Below, piece after piece: positions 1 to 6,695 of a stretch of 13,924 nucleotides of DNA. Source of the stretch: JTS-RE9 sp964649195. Its GTDB lineage: Bacteria; Planctomycetota; Phycisphaerae; Phycisphaerales; Phycisphaeraceae. Both the position numbers and the translations under genes were made by a program. Every line of letters starts with the position of its first letter. Position 1 is the first letter of the stretch. Location: positions 1 to 13,924 of the forward strand of contig CAZYPK010000137.1 of assembly GCA_964649195.1 (NCBI GenBank), read 5' to 3'. The notes below the pieces were generated by a model. It was not told the origin of the DNA and ran no database searches. It saw nothing but the letters and a program-made list of their open reading frames with translations.

Positions 1-37
1 GGGAGCCTCGCCCTCCCGGCGGGAGCCTCGCCCTCCC
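1..37. repeat. Tandem 20-bp unit, hairpin family D
   Basis: A 20-bp unit beginning GGGAGCCTCGCCCTCCC occurs twice head to tail, the second copy lacking its last three bases. Each copy can form a GGGAG/CTCCC hairpin. The reverse complement of the unit closely matches the hairpin at 13766-13786, so both ends of the window carry the same repeat family. It lies downstream of the NPCBM gene, which reads toward it, and could act as a terminator; there is no clear T-tract. Confidence 0.75.
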
Positions 38-71
38 ATATGCTTTTACCCTGCGGTGATGACCGAGGCGA

Positions 72-1256
72 TCACTCCCGGATCAGCCGGGCGTCGCCCC
101 AGTTGCCGTGGTCGGAGAAGTCCAGGTCTTCGCCTGCCTCCACGGCCAAGGTCAACTTCTTCGCGCCGCCCAGGCTCACGCGCACCTCTTCGGGCTGGTC
201 GCCGCCCTTGATGCGTTTGCGGAAGAGTTCCCTGCCGTCGGCGAGGATGACGAACTCGCAGTCGCCCTTGCCCTTGGTCATGTCGTCGATGCCGATGGTC
301 GCGGCGAAGGCGTTGAAGCGGGGGTCGATGTCGAAGGTCAGCCGGCTGGTGGCGTGGACGCCGATGCCCTTGTCGAAGGTTTTGCCTTTGATGGTGAGCG
401 TCCTGCCGCGCACCGAGCGGTCCTTCTGCCAGGGTCCGACGTAGGCGATGGCTTTTTCATCGACGTTGGTCGGTTCGAGATCGGAGAGGAAGGTGAGGCG
501 GTCGCTGCGGACATCGAGCCTGGCGATGGCGGCCCAGGGGAGCTTGAGTTCGTGGCCGGTGGTGAGCTTGAGCGTGGCGGCGCCGTTTTCCATGCCGGCG
601 ATGGCGGCCCAGAAGGAGGAGCCGTCGGCCAGTTGAACCAGGACGTGGCCGGTGAGGTCCGGCCGCTTGCCGCCGCCGGCCAGCGTCAGGCCGAACACCC
701 TGCCGCGATCGAGTTCGCGGTCCTGACCTTCGAAGGAGAACCGGACCTTTTCGGGGGAAAGATCGAGAAAAACGCCCGGCAGCGACTGCACCTTGTTCTC
801 CACCGCGACGAACAGGCGATCCTTGTCGGTCGGCGGTGTGTTCAGGTCGGCGGCGAAGGTGTCGTGGCCGGCGGGGAGTTTTTTCACATCCGATTCATCC
901 GACAGGCGGATGCCCCGCACCGCCTCGATGGGCAGCTTGAGCTGGCCGTGGAGCCAGGTGAGTTGACAGGTTTCATCGTCGAGCGTGACCGTCGTACAGC
1001 GGATCATGCCCCCGCCGACAAGATGGACCCGGGCGGCGGCTTCGACGGCGGCGGGTTCGATGGCGCGTTCGATCCGGCGAAGGCCTTGCAGATCGACCGG
1101 CGGAGCGTCGCCGTCGAAGGTGACCTTGCCGGCGACGATCGACTTGATGTTCCGAGACACCCGCGTGCCATCGAGCAGGACGGCCGCGTCGTTTTGAGCA
1201 AGGACGGGGGATGAGACGAGCAGCGCGAAGAGGATGAAGGTGATGATGGGCTTCAT
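72..1256 (-). CDS. Secreted protein with C-terminal NPCBM domain
   Basis: A 394-residue exported protein. Residues 1-21 (MKPIITFILFALLVSSPVLA) form a signal peptide ending in a typical cleavage context. The middle is beta-rich, with about four loosely repeated segments starting with motifs such as LDGTRVS, LVGGGMI and LADGSSF; these resemble the GxxLxG-type repeats of planctomycete surface proteins. From about residue 275 to the end there is an NPCBM (putative carbohydrate-binding) domain, shown by GPWQKDRS, KGIGVHATSRLTFDI, DCEFVILADG and the closing GNWGDARLI. The family binds glycans or is attached to glycosidases; no catalytic domain is present here. A start at 1334 is possible, but it adds 26 residues before the signal peptide and reads across palindrome A. 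ATG 1256 has AGGA about 9 nt upstream. The role in the cell envelope is inferred. Confidence 0.88.
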   Translation of the reverse strand: MKPIITFILFALLVSSPVLAQNDAAVLLDGTRVSRNIKSIVAGKVTFDGDAPPVDLQGLRRIERAIEPAAVEAAARVHLVGGGMIRCTTVTLDDETCQLTWLHGQLKLPIEAVRGIRLSDESDVKKLPAGHDTFAADLNTPPTDKDRLFVAVENKVQSLPGVFLDLSPEKVRFSFEGQDRELDRGRVFGLTLAGGGKRPDLTGHVLVQLADGSSFWAAIAGMENGAATLKLTTGHELKLPWAAIARLDVRSDRLTFLSDLEPTNVDEKAIAYVGPWQKDRSVRGRTLTIKGKTFDKGIGVHATSRLTFDIDPRFNAFAATIGIDDMTKGKGDCEFVILADGRELFRKRIKGGDQPEEVRVSLGGAKKLTLAVEAGEDLDFSDHGNWGDARLIRE

Positions 1257-1298
1257 TGGAATGATCCTGGCCGGGCAATGGAATACACGAGACGCACG

Positions 1299-1318
1299 CC
1301 GTTCGCCAAGGCGAACGG
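1299..1318. repeat. Hairpin family A, copy 1
   Basis: A palindrome with 9-bp arms CCGTTCGCC/GGCGAACGG around AA. It lies upstream of the NPCBM start. Other copies are at 9395-9414, 9429-9448 and 10220-10239. Confidence 0.85.
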
Positions 1319-1388
1319 CCAAAGGGCGGCGCACCTGAAAAACAGTTTAGCCGCAACGGATCGCGTCGCGGCTAAACGAGAGTCGTGA

Positions 1389-1523
1389 AAATCTCAAATT
1401 GCAAATCTCAAATCTGAAATCCCAAATGGGACTTCCCAACATCCCCCGATGTACGTTGCTACGCCGCAAGCGGCTCGGACGTGAGGTTATTCCTGGAATC
1501 TCATATCCGAAATCCCAAATCCC
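1389..1523. repeat. Composite repeat: heptamer arrays around hairpin B (copy X)
   Basis: Six consecutive 7-bp units run from 1389 to 1430 (AAATCTC, AAATTGC, AAATCTC, AAATCTG, AAATCCC, AAATGGG). A 50-bp core at 1443-1492 contains hairpin B (GCCGCAAGCGGCT, 1463-1475). Four more 7-bp units follow at 1496-1523 (GAATCTC, ATATCCG, AAATCCC, AAATCCC). The core recurs inverted at 5596-5645 with only two mismatches. The right-hand array abuts the stop codon of the next gene. Together with palindrome A, this accounts for the whole 1257-1524 gap. Confidence 0.85.
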
Positions 1524-1524
1524 C

Positions 1525-2613
1525 TCACTCATCCTTTCCTTCCTGCAACCCCTTGTAATACTCCTCCACGGCCTGGCGGTAGCGTGAGGGGAACCTGGCT
1601 TTGAAGGCGTTGATGACGTCCTGTTTTTCCTTCTTTTTGAGGTCGCCCCAGGTGTCGGCGGCCGAGCCTCGGTTGATGCGGGCCAGGTCGCCGATCTTGG
1701 CCGAGCCTTCGGGCGCGGTCGATTCGGTGGCCGGTCCGCTGGGCATGCCGCTGCGGTCGCCGCCGGGGCCTTGACCCTGCCCCTGTCCGCCGCCACCGCC
1801 ACCGCCACCCCCGCCGCCGCCGTTTTCCTTTTTCTCGGCTTCCTCGATCAGCTTGTCGAGCATCACGATGATGGTTTCCTGCTGCTTCTGCGTCGGGTCG
1901 GCGGTCCTGGCCAGGTCGAGATGGCGGCGGGAGAAGTCCATCCGCTCGGTCACATCCCACAGCGAGCCGTCGGCGAGCAGCTTGAGTTCCTCCACCTTCA
2001 TCCCGGCGCCGATGAGCAGCCGCTCGGCCGCGTCGGGGTTCTGGCGAAGGAAGGTGGCGAAGGCGACCAGCGCCTCGGTGCGTTCGAGCAGCTTGTCGTG
2101 GCAGATGGCCTTGAAGAAGAGGGCTTCGCCGGCGCTGAGCGTCCTGTCCGCCTTGGCCGGGCCGGCCAGTTTGTCCAGCAGCGGCAGGGCCTCCTCGTAA
2201 CGCTCGTCGATCATGTAGGCCCGGGCCAGGTAAAACTCGGCATGGGCGGCCAGGTAGGCGTCATCCGACTTCGACAGCTCGCCCAGCAGCTTGATCGCCT
2301 CGGCAAACTCCTCATCCGCAAACTTGCCCAGCGCCAGGCTGAACTTCGGATGAGCGGCAACCAACGCGCGGGTCAACGCGAAGTCGCCCGCCCCTTCCCT
2401 GGTCGCTTCGTCCAGCTCGGCCAGCATCGCCGTCCGCTGCTGGGCGGAAAGCCCCTTGGCGGTCAGCGCATCCTGCATGAAGCGGGCGATGACCTGATCA
2501 CTGGCCACCGGCTTGAACGGCAACGAGGGAATGGTCACATCATCAGCCAGCGCCGCAGGCCCCAGCGCGAAAGCCAGTGCGAGAAAAGCAACTTTGATCG
2601 GGCGAAGGAGCAT
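1525..2613 (-). CDS. Exported helical-repeat (TPR-like) protein with poly-glycine linker
   Basis: A 362-residue protein that I do not recognise as a named family. Residues 1-23 form a signal peptide (LRPIKVAFLALAFALGPAAL). Residues about 90-200 are alpha-helical and TPR-like (FADEEFAEAIKLLGEL, AEFYLARAYMIDERYEEAL). Residues about 265-276 are a run of twelve glycines, followed by a Q/G/P/S-rich low-complexity linker. The tail (about 322-358) begins WGDLKKKEKQDVINAF and is a short helical motif I have seen at the C-termini of planctomycete proteins, often near MoxR/von Willebrand-type loci; that link is from memory and not shown here. Start 2613 is preferred over 2655 because it begins the signal peptide and has GGAG about 8 nt upstream, while the longer form reads into a heptamer array. 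It follows the 712-residue gene on the same strand across a 170-bp repeat-filled gap. Confidence 0.82.
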   Translation of the reverse strand: MLLRPIKVAFLALAFALGPAALADDVTIPSLPFKPVASDQVIARFMQDALTAKGLSAQQRTAMLAELDEATREGAGDFALTRALVAAHPKFSLALGKFADEEFAEAIKLLGELSKSDDAYLAAHAEFYLARAYMIDERYEEALPLLDKLAGPAKADRTLSAGEALFFKAICHDKLLERTEALVAFATFLRQNPDAAERLLIGAGMKVEELKLLADGSLWDVTERMDFSRRHLDLARTADPTQKQQETIIVMLDKLIEEAEKKENGGGGGGGGGGGGQGQGQGPGGDRSGMPSGPATESTAPEGSAKIGDLARINRGSAADTWGDLKKKEKQDVINAFKARFPSRYRQAVEEYYKGLQEGKDE

Positions 2614-2629
2614 GGGAATCTCCAAAAAA

Positions 2630-2650
2630 GTTCTGAGTTCTGAGTTCTGA
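2630..2650. repeat. Heptamer array GTTCTGA x3
   Basis: Three exact copies of GTTCTGA lie in register, followed by a degenerate fourth (GTCAAAA). The array begins about 16 bp upstream of the preferred start of the helical-repeat gene. Confidence 0.85.
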
Positions 2651-2667
2651 GTCAAAAAGGCATCGAA

Positions 2668-2775
2668 GTTCCAGGTTCCAAGTTCCAGGTTGACAAGGCG
2701 GCGGAGTTCGATGTTCGGGTTCCTATTCCTGTTCCTGTTCCGACAACTTGGAACATGGAACCTGGAACATGGAAC
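2668..2775. repeat. Inverted heptamer arrays flanking a hexamer array
   Basis: Units GTTCCAG, GTTCCAA, GTTCCAG and GTTGACA (2668-2695) are followed by a 6-bp array (GTTCCT type, 2719-2742) and then TTGGAAC, ATGGAAC, CTGGAAC, ATGGAAC (2748-2775). The right array is the reverse complement of the left in type, so the block can fold into a long imperfect hairpin. It ends 8 bp before the stop codon of the 712-residue gene and could double as its terminator. Confidence 0.8.
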
Positions 2776-2783
2776 TTCTGCCT

Positions 2784-4922
2784 TTATTTGTTGCCGCGTT
2801 CGACGATGTCCTCGGCCATCTTGTGTACGTCTTCCTGACGGCGGGCGATGTCGTTCACCGCTTTGGTGTCGTTGGGGTTGAGCTCGGCGGGACGGTTCTT
2901 GTCGAAGCTGGTGGTCAGGCGGTTGACGCGAAGCTGGGCGTTCTTGATCAGCTTCAGTTCCGCCGAGTCAGGCACCAGCGGCTGGGGCTGGGGCTGACCG
3001 GGCTGGCCTTCGCCGGGCTGGCCCTGCTGGTCGCTCACTTCCTGGGCGCGTTGCAGCGCTTCGATCAGGTCCTGCAAGGTGCGCTCGATTTCCTGCTGGA
3101 GGTCCTGCGTGTAGCCGTCGGTCTGCTCGGCCTTGAGGCGTTCGCTGACGGCGTAGAGATCGTCGCGAAGACGCTCGACGATGCGCGGGAAGACGATCGT
3201 GGTGCCGTCCTCCTTGATGATCTGGAGGGCGACATCCGCCAGTGAACCGATGAACTTTTCCTCATCGCTGAGCTTGGCGCAGTTGAGCTTCTCGGCCCGC
3301 TTCCATTCGCGCTGCTTGCGGATGCCGTCGAGGCTGGCGGTTTCGAGCGTCACCGGCTTCTGCTTGTTGAGCATTTCGCGGAAGCGGGCTTCGAGGGCGG
3401 CCAGCAGTTCCTCCTGCATCTCCTTGCGAAGCTGGGCGAGGCGCTTTTCGATTTCCTCGCGGGCCTGCTTGAGCTTATCGACGGCGTCCTTCTGCGGCTT
3501 CTGGGCGGACTTGGGGTCCTTTTCGCCCAGCTTTTTGGCGGCCTGCTGCATCTGCTGCTGGGCCTGCTGCACCTCTTCGGTGCCGGGGGCGCCTTCGCCG
3601 CCTTCACCCCCCTCGCCGCCTTCGCCGGGCTGGCCGCCGGAACTGGAGCCGGAGGAACTGCTCTGGGCCTGGGCCATTTTCTTGGCGAGGTCGCCGGTGT
3701 CGTCGCCGGTCTTGTCCTGGGCCTTGGCCATGGCATCGTTGTGCTCCGGGGGCAGCTTGGCGATGCGGTCGCGTTCCTTCTTCAGGTCATCGAGGGCCTT
3801 CTTGAGATTGTCGAGGGCGACCTTTTCATTCTGTTCCGCGGCTTTGCCCTTGCCATCGGCCAGGTCCTTTTCAGCGGCCTTCTGAGCTTCGATCGCTTTT
3901 TCAAGCGGCTCCTGACCCGGCTGCTTGGGGCCTTGCTCACCCCCGGATTGACCCCCGGATTGACCGCCGGATTGCCCCCCGGCCTGGCCACCCGCTTGAC
4001 CGCCAGCCTGGCCGCCTGCTTCACCACCTGCTTCGCCACCGGGCTGTCCACCGGCTTCACCACCAGGTTGACCGGGTTGGTCGCCGGGCTTGCCACCGGG
4101 TTCACCAGGCTGATCACCGGGCTGACCGGGCTGATCACCGGGCTTGCCGCCCGCTTCGCCGGGCTGTTCGCCACTGACATCCTTCTTGGCTTTTTCGGTT
4201 TCCTGACGGACATCCTTCTGGTCCTTGGTGACCTTGTTGACTTCATGCACGCCCTTCTCGCGGGCGGCGGAGGTCTTCTTGATGACTTCCTCCTGCTTGC
4301 CGATGAGCTTCTGCACGCCGGCGATCTGCTTGTCGAGGTCCTTGGTGGCCGCGTCGGGGTCGGCGGCTTTCTTGCTTTCGTTGAGATGCTCGTTCTCGCG
4401 GTTGATGAGCTTCTCCACTTCCGCCTTGAACTTTTCCAGCTCGCGCATCTCGCGCAGCTTTTCATCGAGATCGCTGGGGTCTTCGGTCAGAAGCTGGGCC
4501 AGCTCCTTGAGGCTGTTCACGATGTCTTCCTGATCCTGCATGATGGTCCGCGTCACCCGCTGGCCGTTGACTTCGACGGTGTACTCGAACTCGCTCGTCT
4601 TCATCTTCTCGACGATGGTCTTCAGTCGCGGCTGAATCAGCTCCTGCTTGCTCTTGTTGAGCGCGGCAATCAGTCGCTTGGCCTGCTCCGGCTCGGTCTT
4701 CTCCAGCGCCGAGGCGAGGCTGCGGAACTTCTCCTCCAACTCGACCATCATGTGTACCACGCGATCCTGCCGAATGGCCACGGAATCCGCCCCGGCCTTG
4801 GCGGCATCGGTCTTGGCGTCATTGGCGATGGTCGGCACCGGCAGCGAGAACGCCGCCAGCAACAGGGCGATCACCGGAAGGGGGGAACGGAAAGGCAAAC
4901 GCAGAAGAGAGGCGATCATCAT
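2784..4922 (-). CDS. Exported coiled-coil protein with Gly/Gln/Pro-rich repeats
   Basis: A 712-residue exported protein of no named family that I recognise. Residues 1-33 form a signal peptide with hydrophobic core LPVIALLLAAFSLPVP. Residues 50-245 are highly charged and helical (likely coiled coil). Residues 251-330 are a low-complexity block: QPG/DQPG/GKPG units pass into GGQA and GGQS triplets (DNA 3933-4172). A second helical stretch follows (340-415), then a Ser/Gly patch (421-446), another coiled coil (447-525), an ordered-looking segment around 530-605, and a Gln/Pro/Gly patch (632-650) before the end. ATG 4922 has GCGGAG about 9 nt upstream; ATG 4919 is an alternative. It is the first gene of a same-strand pair with the helical-repeat protein, which shares the signal peptide plus Gly-rich linker design. 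An envelope structural or scaffold role is inferred only. Confidence 0.85.
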   Translation of the reverse strand: MMIASLLRLPFRSPLPVIALLLAAFSLPVPTIANDAKTDAAKAGADSVAIRQDRVVHMMVELEEKFRSLASALEKTEPEQAKRLIAALNKSKQELIQPRLKTIVEKMKTSEFEYTVEVNGQRVTRTIMQDQEDIVNSLKELAQLLTEDPSDLDEKLREMRELEKFKAEVEKLINRENEHLNESKKAADPDAATKDLDKQIAGVQKLIGKQEEVIKKTSAAREKGVHEVNKVTKDQKDVRQETEKAKKDVSGEQPGEAGGKPGDQPGQPGDQPGEPGGKPGDQPGQPGGEAGGQPGGEAGGEAGGQAGGQAGGQAGGQSGGQSGGQSGGEQGPKQPGQEPLEKAIEAQKAAEKDLADGKGKAAEQNEKVALDNLKKALDDLKKERDRIAKLPPEHNDAMAKAQDKTGDDTGDLAKKMAQAQSSSSGSSSGGQPGEGGEGGEGGEGAPGTEEVQQAQQQMQQAAKKLGEKDPKSAQKPQKDAVDKLKQAREEIEKRLAQLRKEMQEELLAALEARFREMLNKQKPVTLETASLDGIRKQREWKRAEKLNCAKLSDEEKFIGSLADVALQIIKEDGTTIVFPRIVERLRDDLYAVSERLKAEQTDGYTQDLQQEIERTLQDLIEALQRAQEVSDQQGQPGEGQPGQPQPQPLVPDSAELKLIKNAQLRVNRLTTSFDKNRPAELNPNDTKAVNDIARRQEDVHKMAEDIVERGNK
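3933..4172 (-). repeat. In-gene short tandem repeat (Gly/Gln/Pro codons)
   Basis: Nine- and twelve-base repeats encode runs of QPG, GGEA, GGQA and GGQS between two coiled-coil regions of the 712-residue protein. The region looks prone to slippage changes in length in multiples of three. Confidence 0.8.
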
Positions 4923-4973
4923 GAGAGCGCTCCGCAGAAAGTTGTCACATCAAAATCGTCGCAACCATCGTCA

Positions 4974-5001
4974 ACCCCGGAACCCGGAACCCGAAACCCG
5001 G
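4974..5001. repeat. Heptamer array AACCCGG-type
   Basis: Four 7-bp units (ACCCCGG, AACCCGG, AACCCGA, AACCCGG) are in register. They lie in the 261-bp gap between the DUF971 gene and the 712-residue gene. Apart from this array and the hairpin at 5160-5182, I see nothing else in that gap. Confidence 0.8.
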
Positions 5002-5158
5002 TCGATCAGCCGCGATACCATCATAACATCGGTCAACGCGCTGCGGGAAGTGGAATGTCCGGTTCGTGTCGGTATCGCGGACAGCCGTGCGGTTTTTATC
5101 TGGAAAACAGGCACTTTTTGACAAGCGGCGAGCGCGTAACGGGTTGGTAAATCGGGAA

Positions 5159-5181
5159 CCCACGCACAGGAGTGCGTGGGC
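5159..5181. terminator. Stem-loop downstream of the DUF971 gene
   Basis: CCCACGCAC and GTGCGTGGG form a perfect 9-bp stem around a 4-nt AGGA loop. It lies just past the DUF971 stop on the minus strand, so it could end that transcript. The following T-rich stretch on that strand is weak (TTCCCGATTT), so it could instead be another dispersed hairpin. Confidence 0.5.
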
Positions 5182-5183
5182 TT

Positions 5184-5546
5184 TCACGGCTTTCTGTCCC
5201 CTGTCTCCTGTTTTTCCGCCGGGTCGATGTCGCGCAGGTATTCCCAGGTGTAGATGCCTGTGTCGTGGCCGTCGGAGAAGCGGATTTTGATGGCGTAGTG
5301 GCCCACGAGTTCGGCGCCCAGCGCGGTGAGCGGGCCGCCGCTCACCGCCGAGGCGGGCAGCACGGTGAGCGGGTTGGAAGCCATCTGTTCGCGCAGCACC
5401 CGGGCGTCGGCCGAGGGTGACCTGCGGCGAAGGAAGGCGATCGAAAAAAAGCTGGTCGTGCCATCGTCCCAGGCGATGGTCAGGCCGCGATCCTTTTTCA
5501 GATCGATGGCGGTGGGACGAGGAGAAGCCGGGGGAGGTTGAGACAT
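5184..5546 (-). CDS. DUF971 (GBBH-like N-terminal) domain protein
   Basis: A 120-residue protein matching the DUF971/gamma-butyrobetaine hydroxylase-like N-terminal fold. The signature is at residues 82-105, with GHYAIKIRF, the His-Asp pair at 94-95, then GIYTWEYLR. N-terminal beta strands (TAIDLKKDRGLTIAWDDG) and the LRE at 51-53 also fit. Stand-alone DUF971 proteins are found beside Fe-S or scaffold genes in many bacteria, but their function is unclear. The last ten residues (EKQETGDRKP) are not family sequence: they are encoded by the heptamer array at 5194-5214, suggesting the original C-terminus was replaced or extended by repeat DNA. The Shine-Dalgarno sequence is weak. The upstream gap to the RCK_N gene is filled by a repeat, so the two may not be co-transcribed. 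Confidence 0.88.
   Translation of the reverse strand: MSQPPPASPRPTAIDLKKDRGLTIAWDDGTTSFFSIAFLRRRSPSADARVLREQMASNPLTVLPASAVSGGPLTALGAELVGHYAIKIRFSDGHDTGIYTWEYLRDIDPAEKQETGDRKP
5194..5214. repeat. Heptamer array CTGTCYC x3, inside the DUF971 3' end
   Basis: CTGTCCC, CTGTCTC and CTGTTTT are in register. On the minus strand they encode residues of the EKQETGDRKP tail of the DUF971 protein. Confidence 0.8.
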
Positions 5547-5559
5547 GGGGGATCAAATA

Positions 5560-5680
5560 GGATTTCGGATTTCGGATTTCGGATTTGGGATTCCTGAATA
5601 ACCTCACGCCCAAGCCGCTTGCGGCGTAGCAACGTACATCGGGGGGTTATCCAGAAGTCCCATTTGAGATTTCAGAATCG
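5560..5680. repeat. Composite repeat: heptamer arrays around hairpin B (copy Y, inverted)
   Basis: Five 7-bp units (GGATTTC three times, GGATTTG, GGATTCC; 5560-5594) are followed by the 50-bp core at 5596-5645 and further heptamer-like units (CCATTTG, AGATTTC) to about 5680. The core is the reverse complement of 1443-1492 with two mismatches and contains hairpin B near 5612-5625. The distal part lies inside the RCK_N gene and provides its stop codon. Confidence 0.85.
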
Positions 5681-6138
5681 GTTTCAAAAAAGTGGGTCAC
5701 CACCGCGTCGCGCATCGCCTGGGCGGTGACGACCTCTTCGACGGTGACGTGATCCGCCCCCGCCTTGGATGCGAGCATGCCCCGGCTCAGGAAGCTGGTC
5801 CGGGCGGCGATGAAAACCTTCGGCGCCAGACGGCGGGCCTGGGCACAGGCCTCAACCGCGGAATCCTCGTCGGGCACCGTCAGAATCAGGGCGTCGGCAT
5901 GGGCGATGTCCGCTTCGCCCAGCACCGCCGGGTCGGTGACATCGCCCCGCACCGCGCGGAAGCCCAATCGCGTCTGGGTGGCGATGGTGTTGCCGTTCAT
6001 GTCGATGATCACCACCTCGACCCCCTGGCCCCGCAACTGCTCGGTGACGCAGCGGCCGACAAGACCAAACCCCGCCACGATCACCCGACGAAGCGAAGGC
6101 GGAACCTGTTTCAACGGCGGCGGGCAGGGGTCAGGCAT
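5647..6138 (-). CDS. Stand-alone RCK_N/TrkA-N type NAD-binding protein
   Basis: A 163-residue protein with one Rossmann domain of the RCK_N (TrkA-N) type. The nucleotide-binding loop is VAGFGLVG (Gly23, Gly25, Gly28), with the acidic residue Asp46 at the end of strand 2 (VVIIDMN), then RGDVTDPAVL and DALILTVPDE, as in KefC/TrkA-type domains. In the family such domains bind NAD(H) and gate K+ channels or antiporters. Here there is no membrane segment and no RCK_C domain, so it is either a separate subunit of a transporter encoded elsewhere or a remnant. The last residues (SEISNGTSG) are encoded by the heptamer/core repeat at 5596-5680, so the natural C-terminus may have been lost. The Shine-Dalgarno sequence is weak. 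Confidence 0.82.
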   Translation of the reverse strand: MPDPCPPPLKQVPPSLRRVIVAGFGLVGRCVTEQLRGQGVEVVIIDMNGNTIATQTRLGFRAVRGDVTDPAVLGEADIAHADALILTVPDEDSAVEACAQARRLAPKVFIAARTSFLSRGMLASKAGADHVTVEEVVTAQAMRDAVVTHFFETDSEISNGTSG

Positions 6139-6160
6139 GGGGAAAGCATAGCAGAGAGGT

Positions 6161-6318
6161 CAGGGGTCAGAGGTCAGGAGACAGGAGACAGGGGACAAGG
6201 GACGGGAGACAAAAGCCGCTTGCGGCTTCGCTCTGTTTCCTGTTCCCTGTCCCCTGTTCCGCAGACGCGCAGCGAGGACGCTGCGGCTATGAACTTCCTG
6301 TCTTCTGTCCCCTGTCTC
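6161..6318. repeat. Inverted heptamer arrays with hairpins B and E
   Basis: Seven 7-bp units of the CAGGRGA type (6161-6209) are followed by hairpin B (AAGCCGC/GCGGCTT, 6213-6231), four CTGTTCC-type units (6233-6260), a second hairpin (CGCAGCG AGGA CGCTGCG, about 6267-6284) and three more CTGTCYC units (6298-6318). Left and right arrays are reverse complements in type, so the block can fold into one long hairpin with B at its tip. It fills the whole gap between the receiver gene and the RCK_N gene. Confidence 0.85.
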
Positions 6319-6320
6319 CT

Positions 6321-6695
6321 TCACCCCGGAGGAACGAGGCCCGCGGCTTCATAGACTGCGGCGATCATCTCCTGCGGTTCGAACGGCTTGGCGAGGAAGC
6401 GGAACACGCCGCTTTGGGTGGCCTCGACGCGAAGCTGGTCCGAGGGGTAGCCGGACATCATGATCACCGGGCAATCGATGCCCGCCTGTCGCAGGGCGTA
6501 GAGCAGATCGAGGCCATCGTGAAAGTTGCGCAGCATCCAGTCGGCCACGACGACCTGCGGCCGGTGGATGCTGGCGATGGCGATGGCGCTGTGGGCGTCG
6601 CCTGCGATGTGGACTTCGCACGACTGCCGGGCGAGGATGCGCGACAGCAGCGTGCAATAGACCGGCTCATCATCAACGATCAAGACCCTGGGCAT
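6321..6695 (-). CDS. CheY-like single-domain response regulator
   Basis: A 124-residue receiver domain without an output domain. The acidic pocket is Asp8-Asp9, the phosphoacceptor is Asp52 (VVVADWM), the switch Ser81 (MMSGYP) stands in the usual Thr/Ser position, and Lys103 lies in the FLAKPF motif; all key residues are present. It probably takes phosphate from the histidine kinase just upstream, since its start codon lies inside the end of that gene (23-nt overlap), and GGAG is placed 7 nt before the ATG. With no DNA-binding domain, it must act by protein contact or phosphorelay. A family-level alternative is a diguanylate-type regulator missing its effector, but the length is normal for CheY-like proteins. 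Confidence 0.92.
   Translation of the reverse strand: MPRVLIVDDEPVYCTLLSRILARQSCEVHIAGDAHSAIAIASIHRPQVVVADWMLRNFHDGLDLLYALRQAGIDCPVIMMSGYPSDQLRVEATQSGVFRFLAKPFEPQEMIAAVYEAAGLVPPG

Noticed and set aside
108..1214. Long open frame on the plus strand opposite the NPCBM gene
   Set aside because: It is antisense to a gene with signal peptide and NPCBM domain, and its product is a biased Gly/Asp/Glu/Ala sequence typical of high-GC antisense frames.
3933..4172. Diversity-generating retroelement target
   Set aside because: The variation is triplet repeat expansion; there is no reverse transcriptase or template repeat in the window.
3741..5150. 469-codon plus-strand frame opposite the coiled-coil gene
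   Set aside because: Its Leu/Gly/Thr-rich product mirrors the Gln/Gly/Pro repeats on the other strand, and it has no recognisable domain.
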